DNA of 64,000 nt from Archilochus colubris (Eukaryota; Chordata; Aves; Apodiformes; Trochilidae), in assembly GCA_023079485.1 (NCBI GenBank), contig CM041115.1, forward strand, positions 23,676,863-23,740,862, given 5' to 3'. The position numbers and the translations under genes are program-made. Below the pieces are notes generated by a model. The model was given only the letters and a program-made list of their open reading frames with translations, searched no databases and was not told the DNA's origin. Shown piece by piece: positions 21,772-49,501 of the stretch; position 1 is the stretch's first letter; each line of letters opens with the position of its first letter.

Positions 21772-22753
21772 AGGGGCGGGCTAGGGGCCCGCTCAGCTTA
21801 ACCGGGTGTGGAGAGGAACGCGAATCTCCCAGCAGTGTGCGTCCGTTAATTCAAACCCGTTACCGTCAAGGCCTTGGGCTGAAGTCGTGAGGCAAACCTC
21901 ATGACAGGGCGTAGAGATACTTAAACCTCTCTCGCACAACGCCCAAGTGCAGAGCGCGTTCATAACTGCGGTGAAGGCGGCAGAAAGAGGCGGATTCGCC
22001 GAACAGAAATGCCTGCGGGTTGGCATTCCCGGGAAACCATCCCCGCCCCGCCGGCAGAGGCGATTCCCGTGCTCTCCATTGCCGTGGCGGAGGACGGCAA
22101 TGCAGCTTGTAGGCAATGTAGCTGCAGGCCGCTACAAGCTGCAGCTGCCTTGGTTTTTAATTAAAGTGAATATTTAAAGCGGTTCTTACCGTGTCTTGTC
22201 CCTGCCTCTTCCTTGCCGAAGCTCCTAAGCGCTCACAGGCGGCACTTCCACGGCAATTTCACCGAGTGCGCTGCTACCGCAGCCGCATCCTCCTCTCGCT
22301 GGAACACGTAGAGTTACGTGCGTCTGAAGTGGTAGAAAAAAAAATATGTATAAAGCAGTGAACGGTTTTCTACTTCAGCTACCAGCACTAGCAAAACAGC
22401 TATGACAGAGTCAGCAGAAGAGAGGATAAGAATGACCGGGAAGGTGCCTTGTTTGGTAGTAAATTTACACTAAATACCTTGAAAAAGTACAAGGGAAGGG
22501 ATTCAACCAGGTATAGAAGGAACTTTACCATAAGACTTCAGAGCATAATCTTACTAGAAGCAGTGCATTTACATATGTATTGGTGCCTCCTTCCTGCACA
22601 CTCCACTCAGCGGTAGTGGACGGTGACTTTTGCCCGACTTTATTGCTGTGATACTTAATGTGGTGGGTGACTCACATTAGTGTTGTCTTACAGAAGTACT
22701 TTGGCAGACAAAGGGAAATCAGGCATTAACAATACTATTAACATAGAATTATG

Positions 22754-22765
22754 TTATATATTTAT

Positions 22766-22801
<36 letters not shown>

Positions 22802-22830
22802 AATATTTATTATTATATTTATTATAGATG
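22754..22830. repeat. TA-rich microsatellite
   Basis: An alternating TA run interrupted by TTTA units, then TATT/ATTA-rich sequence. Confidence 0.9.
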
Positions 22831-24906
22831 GAAGGACAGATGGATGCAAATAGGTAAATTCCATTGGTTAGGGTTCCAGAGAGGTCCGTTTCTGCTAGAA
22901 AGGGTAGATAAACGAGGTTCTGTAAAAGCTGCATGACCTGCATCCCTTTCAGGTGTTGGGGTACTCTGTCTGATAGTGTTTTCCAGTGCTCTGCTACATT
23001 ATTTCTTTGTTAATCTTGTAAGGATTTGGTTTGTTGTTTGTTTTGTTCTTGTGGTTTGGTTTATTTCTGTTTTGCTTTCTTTGCTTGTTTGTATTTTACC
23101 CACCTCATGCAGATGGAGGTGGACCTACAACTGACAAGGAGAAAAAAATGTGTTTAAGAAAATTAACTTTGGCACATGGTGTCTTTTATACTACTGTTAA
23201 GCCCATTCATGGCCTCTGAAAAAAAAAAACAAACAACACAGTAACAGAAATGTTACCTAAGTTATGAAGCATTCTTGGATAACATGCTGCAAAATAAACA
23301 GAAATATACTAACTGAAGAATATACAGAAAGTCTAGGGACGGCGCTCCCAAGGTCCCCAGGACAGGAGAGCACAAAGAGGTGCATTTGGGTATTTCTTCT
23401 TGTATCATTTTTGAGACAATGGTGAAAGAATCTAAATTAGCCAGAATAGAAGTATAAGGAAAAATGTGTTTATAAGTGGGATTTGGAATTGTGTGTCATT
23501 GTGGTTTCTTTTTTCTGACTTAAATTCTTCGTTTATGTTTTCTAATTTCTTTGCTAAAATAGCAGACACTTTCACCCCTTAGCTCATGCAAAGCAAATTT
23601 AGTTAAACCTGACACTTGCAGGTTATAATATTTCCCCAGAGAGAAACCTACAATTAGGCCCCTTCAGGGAACTCAGATGCACAGATGTATCTAGGGCAAA
23701 GTTGGTAATGCCTGTTGTCAGGCTGCGAGGGCAATGAGGCTGTTAGAAGGGCCAGGAATGGCATCAAAATGTTGACCCAGTACCCACAGCACCTCACAGC
23801 TCCAAGAACCTGCAGTGATGTAGTCAAACAGATTTTTAATGTGTGCTTGACAGTCAGGCTTGCCAGACAGGCAGTAATAGGATATTTGCAAAATAGTGTC
23901 TGTTTGCACTGGGGCAAGGAGAGAAGGTAGCAGAAAATGAAAAAAAGGTGTTAGCTTTTTGTGCAGTTGCAAAGTATTCTCAGAAGAGGAGCTAGATTGC
24001 ACAGGAATAGAAACGATTCAGGGTGGAAGAAGTTCTGCTCGAAAAGTAGAGAACAGAATAGGAGGACACTTGGAAGATAATTAACGTGGTGTTTGCAGCT
24101 TATATTAATTAGAATAAAGACTGAGGCTGAGCCTGGAGTGTGTGCAATCAAGTAAGCTTAAGTGAGGTTTGCCTTGATCATCAGAAAAATGCATTAATTC
24201 TGCTCACCCCTTCAGTAACTGTTTCTGTACTGAAATCTTCAACAAAGGATAGCTCATGGAGGTGGCAGAGAAGGGGGCTGAAAAGCACAGACTTAATTTT
24301 CATGAGCAATATGAGCTCAGCACCCCAGTTGCTACAAGCAGCTGGGTCAAATTTCCATAAAAGCTACAAGGAGACAATAAGAGCACTACTCCTGTGCTCT
24401 GCTCGGTTGGTGCTACATGGCTCAACCAGTTCAGTATCTCAGGTGGACAGTGGGTATACTATGTGACTAATACTATATAACCCATTCTGAGAAACAGAAA
24501 TAGTTAAAATATTTTTCAGCAAGGTATAGCAAATCATTCACACAAAGTTAATGAAAATATAGGCTTAAATCCATGTTTGTTTCAGTTCCCCGATTGCTAA
24601 CCACAAAGGTCTTCTGAAAATAATGTCAGGGTTTGTGATTTTATTGAAATGAGAAACACCCACATTATAATAAGATAATGAAGTATGGTAACTAAGCCCT
24701 GGTGAGGTACTCTGAACCCTGCAGAAGAGGTAGGAAACCTGCAGGAAAAGTCTGTGTTCACATGGCTACTTGATGTTTACATGGCTGTGGTAAGCTGGCA
24801 CAGAAAAATCTGCATTAGGCATTTTCTAATATTAAAATACTCAGATAATTTTCTGATTTAGGACTTTCCAGGTAGTCACTAACTTAACATGTACATTGTT
24901 ATATAT

Positions 24907-25718
24907 TGTCATGGTTTAACACTGGCCCGGCAATTAAACCAAATGACAGATGCTCTGTTAATCCCCCTCCTCTCCCTGATAAGGAAAGGAGAGAGAATAA
25001 GGGAGAGAAACTTATGGGTTGGAAACTAAACTACACAGCTTTAATGAAACGGTAATTATAATAGGAAAAAATACTAAATATATACAAATATACAGGAAAA
25101 TTGATACTCACCGAGTTCCTCTCCCCTTCCCCCCAGTAACTCCCACGCCACCACTGGGGTTGCAGGGCAGCCCTGGGAAAGTCCAGGCTGGACTCCTGGA
25201 GTCAGCAGCAGTCGGGAGCTGGAGGCAGGAACACACAGATTCAGGCTGGCATGGATCAGGACCACAGGCAGAGGAACGGATGGAATACTCCCAGGATGCT
25301 GAAGCAAACAGGGATAGGCGAAGAAGAGAAAAGCAGGAAGGGAAGGAAGAAGGGGTTTGACCCTTGTGATCCCTCAAATTTATACTGAGTATGACATGTA
25401 TGGGATGGAATACTCTGTTTGGTCAATTCTGGCATCTATCTTGTCCGTTCCTCCCCAAAGGAGGGGTTCAGGTGTGACCTTTTTACTCCTTCTCTCCTTC
25501 CAGAGGGCAAAATGTTCCTCAGAGCTGAGCAGTGTCCTTGGCTCTGCATCCCAGTCTCTAGCTGTAACTATAAACATCAAGTGTTTTAAGTCCTAGAAGC
25601 AGACACTCTCTGAGAAACTTGCTGTTAATTTCAGCAAGTGCAGCTACTTACAAGAGACTTAGCTGAAAGCAAAAGTACAAGACAGAAAATTACCTTTATC
25701 CTGGCCCAAACCAGGACA
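24907..25718 (-). mobile_element. Solo ERV LTR, minus orientation (copy 1 of a shared family)
   Basis: The element begins TGTCATGGTTTAAC and ends CCAAACCAGGACA. Its termini are imperfect inverted repeats with TG...CA ends, and near-matching 5-bp flanks (TATAT / TACAT) suggest a target-site duplication. Read on the minus strand it has a TATA box (AGTATAAATTTGAGGG, about 25367-25385) and an ATTAAA poly(A)-type signal nearer its 3' end. It aligns along its length with the copy at 52117-52869. No internal retroviral region adjoins it, so it is a solo LTR. Confidence 0.88.
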
Positions 25719-27984
25719 TACATACAGGACAAACAGGAAGTAAAGCATAGTGCATGCTACAAAGCACAGCTGCATGGTTTACTTAGGGCAACACTGATTT
25801 CATGCAGGCTTATCCAGCTGACCTGAGTAACACATTTACACATACCTGGGACATGATCATCCACTCCAAGTTCAGTCGAGTGCTAGAAGAAATAAACCTA
25901 TGTGCTAAAGCCAGAGGCTACCATTAGCTCTGGATAGATGATGCAAGTGCACTACTGCTCAGGATGATAAGGCATATCATGTGGAAGATAAGTAAAGAAG
26001 CTGTCGAACACATCTAGTCCCAAGCCATTCTGATCCTAAAGTCACATTTAATAGCTTAAAATATCAAAATATCAAAGCTTCTCCAAATATGGAGAAGTGA
26101 AGATGGTAATTTGCATCACTTGGAAAATAAAAGTAGAAAATTAGGACAACGAATGGTAGACGATAAAAAGGAAATAACCCTCTTACATGCTGTTTTCTTT
26201 TAGTTCCTTTTAGAATGCAACCCTCAGCAGGCAGAATAAGCTGCCTGCCTGTCTGCATGTCATCTAAGGATGTATTTCCTTTCCAAGTCCAGGTGTGTCC
26301 TGGAGCCTGTTGCTTTATATCTCGGCTCTGGTACTTCATGATAATCTGCTGCTAAAGGCAGAGTAACCTTGAGAAACTAGCTACCAGTTCTGATTCCTAG
26401 GACACCACTACTTTCAGGCCTTGCAAGGTGGGAAGGCACTCATCTCTAGGTCCTCCATGGAACAGTCCTACTACATTTTTTGCTTCTCTAGTGGAAGGTC
26501 CTTGAACAGGTGACACAATCCTCCAACCATGCTCTCCAGGTTACAGTATTCCTTCCACGTTCTTAGCTACACATACATTCTGATAACATAAACACCATTA
26601 TTATGTGTTCTCTGTATTGTGTTGGAAAAGCATTGGTGTTTTCTAGTACCTTATTCTACCTTTGCTTGTATTTGCCTTGTCAGTTTGTTTCTTTAGCAAC
26701 CTATTTTGCTCTTCCTCTGTAACAATGAAAGCATCATAAACAAAACAGTTATATATGTTAAAAGGACTTACTTAGCACATTGTAGTATACTGAAAATGTT
26801 TGCCTGGCACAGAGCAACTGGGGGAGATATGAAGGCCACATTAAAAGTATGTTTTTGAATGAAAGAACAACAGTGCAGACATATTATGAAAACTCATCTG
26901 GAATTCAGTTTGGTTTACCATTTTTATTAGATTCCCTTTTATAGAATAATTTTGTTTCCTACTGCTTCTTCTCCTGGATCCATCAGTCACGGAGGCATGA
27001 TGAAAAAAAAACAGAATTTTTAGGTGCAGTTTGAGAAAAGAGTGCATGGACAGGAAAACGAAACCCAAATGACCAGAGTAAGTTTCCGTGGGGCTTCTTG
27101 CATTCCTACAAAACACAACCCGACTCTGCAAGACCCCTTTTCAGTTTTGGAATCGCTGATTTAGGATTTAGCACATCCTGTAATTTCTCCAGATCCCAGC
27201 ATACCTGTAAGCAAAATAAGAGTCATGCTACTTTCTGCATTCTCTGGTAATGCTTACTTTGTCAATTTTAACTCTTGGGCCCATCAGAATGGCAAAGTAT
27301 TCTTGTAAGAGTAGGGAGCATTTCTCCACAGCAATGTCTTTGTATTTGACAAAAAAACCCAACCAAACAAACAAACAAAAACAAAAACAACTCAGTGAAG
27401 TTGCTAACATTTTTAACATTGATGTATTTTAAATTCAGGTATAATATTTTTTTCTGTCTGCAGCTGAGAATTAAATCTCTAGCATATCTTGTTAAAGCAG
27501 CAGCATCCGCCATGCTATGTAACACCTGTTACAGCAGTCCCCCATGTTCTCTGTAAAAGCCAAGAAAACATCAGACTTAAACAGCAAAGAAAGAGAAGGA
27601 AATGAAGGGTGACAGAACATGGCATAGGAGAAGGCTCAGGGACCTGCAATTGTTGTTCTCAGAAGCGAAGGCCAAGAGAGGACATCAGATTGCTACCTTC
27701 AGTTACCTGGCAGTTAAACAGAGCTTGGGGTACAGGATAAAGGACATGATTAAAGTCACATATAACATCAAGGGATATTTAAATTTAAAAAATCTGTGTG
27801 ATTGTGGTTAAGCACAGCAAGACTGTCAAAGGAGGCTGCAGAATTTCCATCCATGAATATGGAACGAACCATGTTCACCATCATGTAGCATCAGCCCTGC
27901 TTGGCACAGAAGACTGGATACATAACTTTCAGAGAATCCTTTAACAGAATTTTATTATCCCATTAAACAAGATCAAACATTTTA

Positions 27985-27985
<1 letters not shown>

Positions 27986-28020
<35 letters not shown>
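27986..28020. repeat. (CA)n microsatellite
   Basis: About 17 CA units followed by an A-rich run to about 28080. Confidence 0.95.
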
Positions 28021-28025
<5 letters not shown>

Positions 28026-29136
28026 AAAACCCAAAAAATTACAAAAAGTGGCCCCAAAACAAAGAAAAAAAAAAGCCAAATAAACCAAATCCAAAAAAGC
28101 ACAAACAGAATACACTTGAAACCACAAGATTAACCTTGTAAGTGGATTGGGTATTGTTCTCCCTCTTCTCACCTTTGCCTTTAATAAGACAGCCACCTGA
28201 AAGAAGATTATCCATATTTAAATTATTCTTAGGAGGTGGCAAGACATTAAAAAACATCTTTAGAATACTGATTTTTATTTTCTGGTATGCTTACAAGTGA
28301 CACAGATCTGGAGAAGGCAGAGAGTCTACGTTATTAGCTGTAATGCAGAGGAGTTGCTGAGAAGGGCCATCCCAGTTAAGGAAACTTCCATGACTACATC
28401 ATAGCCAGTAAATTATCTTTAGTTGGCTAGAACATCGTGCACACCACAAATTCTGAAGTATGGCTGCATCTAGGAGCTGCTGCACTTGTGCAAGTCACGC
28501 AACTTTTGGGCAGCCTTGCAAAGATCTTGTCAAAACCCTTCTCTAGATCATGCCATCTCAACTTTATGTTTTCTTTCCAAACCCTTCTGAAAAATTTTAG
28601 GGGGCTGTAATCGGCTATGTGGGGGCCCTCCTTCACCTCAGCCTCGTTTACGGAAGAGATCCTTGGCCCGCTCATTAAAAAGAAGGAGCAGTTTACTTGC
28701 AGGAAATCCCCGGGCCGCCTCTCTAAGCTTAGCAACCCGTGCCGGTGCCCCGGGAGGTCCGTAGCGCGACGAGGACGGCAGACGGCAGCGGGGAGACACG
28801 GGTCACTCCCTCCCCCTGAGCGGCAGTCCCGGCCTGTGTCTGGGGGCTGCCCAACACCTCGGGGGAGAGCGGTTCGCCCATGCCAGGCAGCACCCCCCGA
28901 CCTCCATTTCGCGGCGCCGACGCGACTCCGAGGGCCGGCGGAAAATGGCACCCGGCCGCTCGCCGCCGCCCCCCCGCTGCGGAGCCACGTTCCCCCACCT
29001 CGCCTCTACCCGCCGGCCGGGGGGCGGTGGCGTAGGGCGCGGCTCCGCCCCTGCTGTCGTGGGTGTCGGGTGAACCGCGGCGCCAGGGGCGGGGACTGCC
29101 ACTCGGCCTCCCCGCGCCCGGTAAATCGGAGGGTGA

Positions 29137-42447
<13,311 letters not shown>

Positions 42448-42707
42448 GGTATTAACTGGATAAAGTCTCCCTACCACCTCTTTTGCGAAGCTTGATGTTA
42501 ATGGAAACTGTGGTATAATTTTAATGATACTGCCTTGGAAACATTTTGATATGTTAAAGATTTGCTTACTACTTTGCTGTGTCTGTATAGAAAGTAAGCG
42601 CTTTTATTTAAAAGCAATGCAGTGGGAAGTGTCTGAAGCTTAGTGAAAACATTTTAATCATCTTCATGCAGAAGAAATCTTCAGTAATCTGTTTCTGCAG
42701 TAACATA

Positions 42708-42713
42708 AATAAA
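42708..42713 (+). terminator. REEP5: REEP5 proximal poly(A) signal
   Basis: AATAAA with a downstream TG-rich stretch (TTGTTTCTGTGTATG) about 30 nt later. Confidence 0.65.
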
Positions 42714-42932
42714 AAGTATGTATCACACAGGCTCTGCACTTTAGTTGTTTCTGTGTATGTAATTGCTCTTAACACTTTGGAGTGTGTCCGGTAACATGAC
42801 GCTGTTGTATAAGAAAAATACTAGTCTGGATGGATCTTCTTTGATATACAGGGACCTGTTGTGAGAGATGGCATAACAGATGTGTTCCAGTAAATTTGTA
42901 AATGATAAAATCACATGTTCTGGGCACCTGGT

Positions 42933-42938
42933 AATAAA
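42933..42938 (+). terminator. REEP5: REEP5 distal poly(A) signal candidate
   Basis: AATAAA followed within 30 nt by a T/GT-rich run (TGCATGTTTTGTTGT). Confidence 0.5.
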
Positions 42939-43006
42939 AATTATTCACTGTTGCATGTTTTGTTGTAACAAAATATTTGGTACAGTGTGTATGTATTCTT
43001 AAATGG

Positions 43007-43025
43007 ATATATATATATATATATA
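43007..43025. repeat. (AT)n run
   Basis: Nineteen bases of alternating A and T. Confidence 0.9.
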
Positions 43026-46000
43026 GGAAAGAATAACATCATTTATGATAAGGCTTTGCTAGCATGAAGTAATTTGCTAGAAAGAGATGTTAAAGTGTAT
43101 AAAATTAGCACAAAATTACTGAAGTACAATTTCTTTCCTCTTCTTACTAAAATAAAGTTGTTGATAGAGTGCCTTGATAGATCACACTCAAAAGCAGAAA
43201 CCATGTTTTGCTAATTTCCTGAATTCCTGTTGAAATACTAACTGCAATGGATGTCTCTCCCCAGAACTACATCATTAATGGGATGGACTGCATCCTCCAT
43301 GGCAGTCTGCTCACAAAGATCTGCAGAACCTTCTGACTGTACTAAGAGCAGCTTAGCATAAGCACTGAAACTTCCTGAACAGAGATGCTGTTGTTGTACT
43401 TGACATATTCCTGATCAATCAGTAAGCACACAACCAAAGTTTTAGGAGAGTAAGGGCTTTTTTTCCAGTCAGTGTAAAAGAACATATATTTTTTCTTAGT
43501 TCTCAGTCTGTATTTCCTGTATTTACACTGCATTATTTTCAGCAAGTTCTGCATGTATTACTGAAAGCTCCATGTTCTCATTTCCATGATTCTGTTTTTT
43601 TAAAGCCTTTAGTAATACTATGGTAGTTCTCACAGAACATGCAGAAGGTAAGCTTATGCTTTTGATAAAAAATGATTTCTGGTCCACAGTCTTAAAATGA
43701 AAAGAATTCTGAAGACTTCTGGCCTTGTGCCAAAGTTGGTATATAACATCACTGTAAATTCTCAGAGGCAAGCATTGCAAAAGAGTGAAGCACACAGTGC
43801 AACTCAGAAGATCAGTTTTTAAGTTGGAAGATAGAAGGAAGGCATTTTAAGCTTCAAGCTGAAAAACATACCCCTTCTGGCTGTCAGCTTGCATAGGAAA
43901 GTATGAAACTATGAAACTCAGTGTACATCACTTTCTGTAGGACAGCAGTTTGTCACTTGAAGGCCAAATACGAAATATCATAGATGATCACTCCATGAAA
44001 ACTTCTTGTTGTGAGTGGATGTGCTGAAGAAGATTAGAGTCTACAGTTGTAGATCTGAGTGAGTAAAAAGCTTGAAGAGAATCACCATTTAAGTGGTTTT
44101 ATTTCTTACCTTCCTCCATCTTAAACACACTGAACTTTTCTGTAAACTGTATTTTAATAAACACTATCAACTTGGGTAGAGAGGCAGGCATGTGGCCAGT
44201 GTAGTTTAGTTTCATCTCTTGAAATAATAACTAGTAAATATAAATAAAAATACTTATTTGATTTAGGTACAAAGTACCACACAACTTCTCTAAAAGTTGC
44301 TAATAAATCTTAGATTTTCTGAGCCCAACAAGGTCTGTAGTAGAGACAGAAGTTGTTTCTCAGTTCTCATATCATTCAACAGTTCTTCCACTGTTATTAA
44401 TGGGGATAATAATTTCTACATAAGTGTTAAAATACTTACATCTTGCATATAAGTTAGCAGGTTTTAAATAAACTCCTTGTCTTTACAACTTGGTATTTCT
44501 TGACCAGCAGCTAAATTCAGTACCTCTTTGTCAAGAGTTCTACTTGAAATAGAACTACCATCTGTTGTTAAGAGAACTTGATCGTGTTTGCCTTGATGCA
44601 AGTAGAAATGACTGAATTTCTGCAACAAGTTTTCCGTCCCTGTTAGTACCTCTGCTGGGCTGGCCCCACCGATCAGTGCTCCTCTTTGAATCTCCTTTGC
44701 AACACTTATGTGCAAATGTTGGTACACACATCTGCTCTGTGTCTGTACTGAAGTTGTAATGTGCTAAATAATGGACATTAAATAAACAGATTCTTACAGG
44801 ACTAATATGCCTCAGTAATTCCTTAAGATCCTCATCACTGAAAACCTAATTAGAAAGGCAGAAGGTCTTTGCAGGGTAAGAACTTTTTGAACCCAAACTT
44901 CATTACTGTGGAACTAGTAGAAACCTTTCAAAAAGCCTGAAGGAAGTAATTCTGCATCATGGCTGGATCTTAGGGTGCAACTGCGCTGTTCTAAAGCACC
45001 ACACTTAACCAGAAGAGTTTGGAATATGTGTATCTGTTTTCAGCAATGAGACCCATGAGCAGCTGTCTGCCACTGCAGAGTTACTGGCAGTTTGGGAGGG
45101 GGATTCACTTGCAGTTCTTCCTGCTGGCAGTGTAAGTAGGATGTTTCTTCTGGTTTATCCTACACATTTCCAGACTCAGCAAACTAGGAAAAAAAAAAAT
45201 TCAGAACACTTCAAGCAGTCCACAATTACAATATCACCATTGGTGATAGTAAAATGGAAGGAAATTCTTCAAACTGAAGCAAGATGGTTATCAAAGAATT
45301 GAGATTCTTTTAAGTAGTGGAAGATGTGACTTATATTTGTCAGGTCAAGCCCTCACTACTGTTTTTGACAAATTTAAGAAAGTCTGGAATCAGCATTTCC
45401 ATCTTAACAACTCTGCTTAAATAGTCTGAGAATCAACACAAAAACACTACAGCTAATTGCATAGTCACCACCCCCCCCTGTTTCACAGTCAACCAGCAAC
45501 AACTTCCTTACATAAAAAGAGGAAGATCACAGTTTTTAAAAATGAAATTGCAAATCCTTGTAGGTCATGAGAGACTGTCACTGCTTCCTGTGAACTTGCA
45601 TGTCTGTCAGCCCTGCAAACAGTGGACATCAGTCTTGTCTTTCTCAATAACTTCTACATCCGGTAAGCGTGGTGCTCCAGAACACTCACAGTCACTTTCT
45701 GAAGAACAGATCCCCTACTGGTAGATAAAATCTTGAGATACACAGGAGCAAAAAGAAATCTTCAGATGAACACATGAACTTGTCAAGTAAAAATAATTGA
45801 ACAGGACCTTACTTGAATTTAGGCTGTTTTGGAACGCCATGTAGTTGACATATTTGCTGAGGCTATAGAATTCCACAACATGAGTTAACACTTCATAGTC
45901 TACTATTGTTAGCATCTGTGCAAGAGATTTCTTAAAACAATACAACCACAAATCTTTAGATAGAGGGAAAAAAAAAAGACATACTTTGTGTTTCATAAGA

Positions 46001-46560
46001 AATAGCATTACAATGCAGGTGACTCAGGATTGTCTCCCGCTCTCCCCCAGGTCCCAGTTACTGTCAGTTTCATCTCCCTTACATCAGCCACTACAATGTT
46101 GTAAATTCTCCCATCTGCAGCTCAGTTGGAAGCTATTTTACCAGATCAAATCTGTCCCAGATCTGCAGCTACATGTGTGCTGACTGAACACCCAATGCAT
46201 TAAGTAAAGGTTGGTCAGAGTCAGAAAGGATAAACACTCCTCATCCTTGCCTTTCCTTGTCCTATCTGGAAAATAGTTTCTTCACTAGATGATGAATTAC
46301 CATAGTCTTATCTCTCAATTTGACCTCTCAGCTTCATGACTTATGAGCACTTACTCTCTTTGAGAGAGCTACACTTCTTATCATGTCAACAAAGTGAATC
46401 AACAGGTTCAAAAGTTACAAAGCATTTGATAAAGACAGTATTTGTACTAAGTCTTTAGGGGAAAACAATCAATATGAGAAGTAAGGCTATTTTATCCTAG
46501 GAGGTACAATAACCCCAGAAAGGCCATCCTGTAACAGGAAGAAGCCAAATAACTGATATC

Positions 46561-46815
46561 ACTGTGACAGGACTCCTGGCAATGGCTCAAAGCTGTGCTA
46601 GGGCAGGTTTAGAAGCATTTCTTTACCAAGAATACAATCACTGGGAGAGGTTTGCTGTAGAGGTGGTCAATACCCCAAGCCTGTTGCTGTTAAAGAGGCA
46701 TTTGGACAATACCCTTCAAAATGTGCTTTAACTTTTGGTCAGACCTGAAGCTGTCAAGCAGTTGGACTAGATGATTGTTGAGGTCCCTTTGAGCAGAGTA
46801 TTCGTCTGTTCTCAA
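46561..46815 (+). mobile_element. CR1 LINE 3' fragment (old)
   Basis: A diverged sense CR1 3' end: GTGACAGGA...GGCAATGGC, a decayed CACTGG...AGAGGTT segment, GGCATTTGGACAA, and GTTGGACTAGATGATTGTTGAGGTCC near the tail. It is more diverged than the other copies and lacks a clear terminal repeat. Confidence 0.75.
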
Positions 46816-48743
46816 CATAAAATGGACCTACCTTAAACACTCAAAGTATAACAGTTAATTTTCTTAATGGACTTGTCTGTTTTATGGTTTAACAAACTAG
46901 TTTCCCAACAATACAAAGGCTTTAAGTTACAGCCCCCTTTTTTTAAGTTATGAAGAAAATGCTCGTTGACAAGTCATGAGTAGTGAGAACAAGTCCCTAA
47001 CTATGCCATGCCTTGCCATTCTATTCTCTTCATTATTTGAGGAACTTACCTTATGGCTAAATGTGAAGAATGACGTATGGTCACTCATTACTGCCAATGC
47101 CCAAGTTAAAACACATTTCAAAATAGTATTTTGAAACTTGCTTTCTTTACATTAAGAACTGAATCAGTATGGTTCTTCTGCCACAGCTGCTTTGTGGCCT
47201 CTTCCATGGATCTGAAAGAATAAAACGTCTCACAACAGTGATGAATTTTCAGTTTTTCAGATCTGTGTCTTCAGATCTGCCTTCTGCTCTACGTCCAGTA
47301 CCTATGTTCCTATCATCGCTGTCACAAAAACCATCGTAAGGGTTGTTACAAGGATTCTGAGCTCACATGTTGCATTTCAAATGTCGAATCTTTGTCCAGG
47401 TACCTAAAAAAACAGTGCAGCAAAGTAAAAGATATATAATTTTAAATAGATACGCTAGTATCTTCTGGAGGGATGCTAGCTCAGAGAACATGTTCCTCGG
47501 TCTTACAAGCCAAGTGAAGTCCCATGCAGCCATGCATGTCTTTGTTAATATTGCCACCTACAGGAAACCACAGACAATGCTGTCTTTTTAGTAACTACAC
47601 TGCTTAAGCAAACTCCCAGAAAACTGTAAAAGTGGGACAAAATAATAAAAACACACACGTTATTGTCCAGCTTTTCCCTCAAAAAAAAAAAAAATTATTG
47701 ACAGCATCTAGACCAACAGTTGTGGTGCTCCTGTATTTTTACAGCAGCCTTGTCTCTGCTCCCAAACCCACAATGGCCTCCAGCCCTTTTCCCAGTTCCC
47801 AGGAACCGCGATGGCAAAGGAGAGAGGGGAAGGCTGCTGAAGAAAGGGAAAGACCTCGAGAAGAACCTGATTTACTTTCTTGACCCGCTTGGTTTTAATA
47901 CAGTTAAAGGCAGAAAATACAATTGACTTGAACCGTTCACAAATTGGAGGCCCTGTGGTTTTGCACTATTACTACCTAATGACAGTGATTTCAGTGAGCA
48001 CTGGTAACTCACCATCTATTTGAAAAAGAAGATGTGAGTGGAACAAGCAATTAAGAATGTAAGCAAACTCAAACTACAGGCACAAGTAACTGGAGCAGGG
48101 ATATGCTCAACTTTTACCAAGTTTCATTTCAGAACAACCATTAAGCATCTATATATATTTTGAGTGCTGTGTATCTTTAAAATGGGAGAAAGGTAATGTC
48201 ACAGAGTAGCACACCTGACAGACAAACAAGACAAATACTAAAAGAGAGTATTGCCACATAAATTTAACAAAAATAACTATCAAACATTATCTGGTAACTT
48301 GTTTCCAGTAGCCATCTGTGAAAGCATTCAACTGACTTTGCTTTCATATAGTAAGGACTAGAAAACTCACGCAGGATGGTTTTTAACTTAGAAAAGGTAC
48401 TGCTGCTTCTTTTTCAGTCTCCTTATACTAAACTATCCCTCATGTAATTTGCACAGTCCATCAATTATTTTGAAGGATTTTTGCTACTGGACAGCTGTTA
48501 TGGCCAATTCATCTCCATCTGTCCTTGTCTGTGGACTACATAAAATAAATAAGTATGAACACCAGAAAACTTAAAAGTTAACAGATATTCCAAGCCTCAA
48601 GCTTCTGAAACAGTATTTGACAGGTAGAAAATAAAAAGTTGTTTCCTAAACTCCCAAACAACAACCCCAAATAGAAGACCCTGGGCAACAACCACAAATA
48701 GGATGATACAGTATTCTGTATTATACAAGACACAAAAGGAAGC

Positions 48744-48749
48744 TTTATT
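48744..48749 (-). terminator. SRP19: Candidate SRP19 poly(A) signal
   Basis: AATAAA on the minus strand with a TTTTGTGTCTTGT element just downstream in mRNA sense, about 620 nt after the stop. Other AATAAA hexamers at 49273, 49260, 49181 and 48870 are closer and could also be used. Confidence 0.35.
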
Positions 48750-49367
48750 TTCAAATTCTGAAACTTTACAATGTATATCACTGACTTCTTTACAACAGAA
48801 TGTGGAGAAAACTTAACACTTCTGGAAAAAGCGTATAAAATTACAATTTCTTGAAACTAACATGTCAGCTTTATTAGTACATTTGACAGTTGTGAAAGAT
48901 TATTTGCAAAGGAAGTTTACAGAGCCCTAACATTACTGATTTACATTTTTTTGTGACAAAGCCCCTCCAGAATGAAAACAACCAATTCACTAGCATAGAT
49001 AAGTGGTTTTCTAAGGCAACCAGTTTTCAGAAATCTAGTCTGCATAAAAATTTTTATCAAAAGCTGCATATTTCTTCTGGAAGAGTGATTCTCCAACCCA
49101 TCCCATCCCATTTGCTTATGTTCTTCCACTTTTCAAAATGGATGCTAGCTTCAGACTTACAGGTTGTGTGTGAAGACAGATTTATTGTTACACAGATACA
49201 AGGCAACTACATGCATTCCAGTTCCAAGAAAAGCATGCAGTTGTGTTCAGTTTCATTGATTTATTTCTTGCTTTTATTTTTCACTTCAAAGTTGCAGCAA
49301 GTAATGTGTCCACCCACATTTGTTCCAAGTACAACTATGTGATGTAACAATTACCTCAGACGTGAGC

Positions 49368-49501
49368 TCATTTCTTTTTCTTCCCTTTACCTTTCTTGCC
49401 TCCTTCTCCTTGCTGAAGGCTTTGGTCACTACCTCCCATTTTCTGGGTCCTTGTTTTCAGTTTGGGAATAGTTTCTGCAGCATACAGCATCACTGATTTA
49501 C
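49368..49501 (-). CDS. SRP19: SRP19 exon 5 (C-terminus)
   Basis: It encodes KSVMLYAAETIPKLKTRTQK and the basic Gly/Lys tail to TGA. The Arg codon is split C|GT with exon 4. The acceptor is ATTTTTAG. Confidence 0.96.

Larger units (their letters stand above)
21772..28689. other. Intergenic spacer between DCP2 and REEP5 (head to head)
   Basis: About 6.9 kb between two divergent CpG-island promoters. It holds a TA-rich microsatellite, one solo LTR, a CA microsatellite and T/G- or A/C-rich simple runs (about 23020-23100, 27350-27390). I saw no supported exon or RNA gene. The short open frames here have no recognisable homology. Confidence 0.75.
42448..42960 (+). other. REEP5: REEP5 3' UTR (inferred)
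   Basis: AT-rich sequence after the stop with two well-formed poly(A) signals, suggesting a short form of about 280 nt and a longer one of about 510 nt. The exact ends are not visible from sequence. Confidence 0.6.
42961..48743. other. Intergenic spacer between REEP5 and SRP19 (tail to tail)
   Basis: AT-rich non-coding sequence between convergent gene ends. It contains an AT dinucleotide run and a CR1 3' fragment. No exon or RNA gene was recognised. Confidence 0.7.
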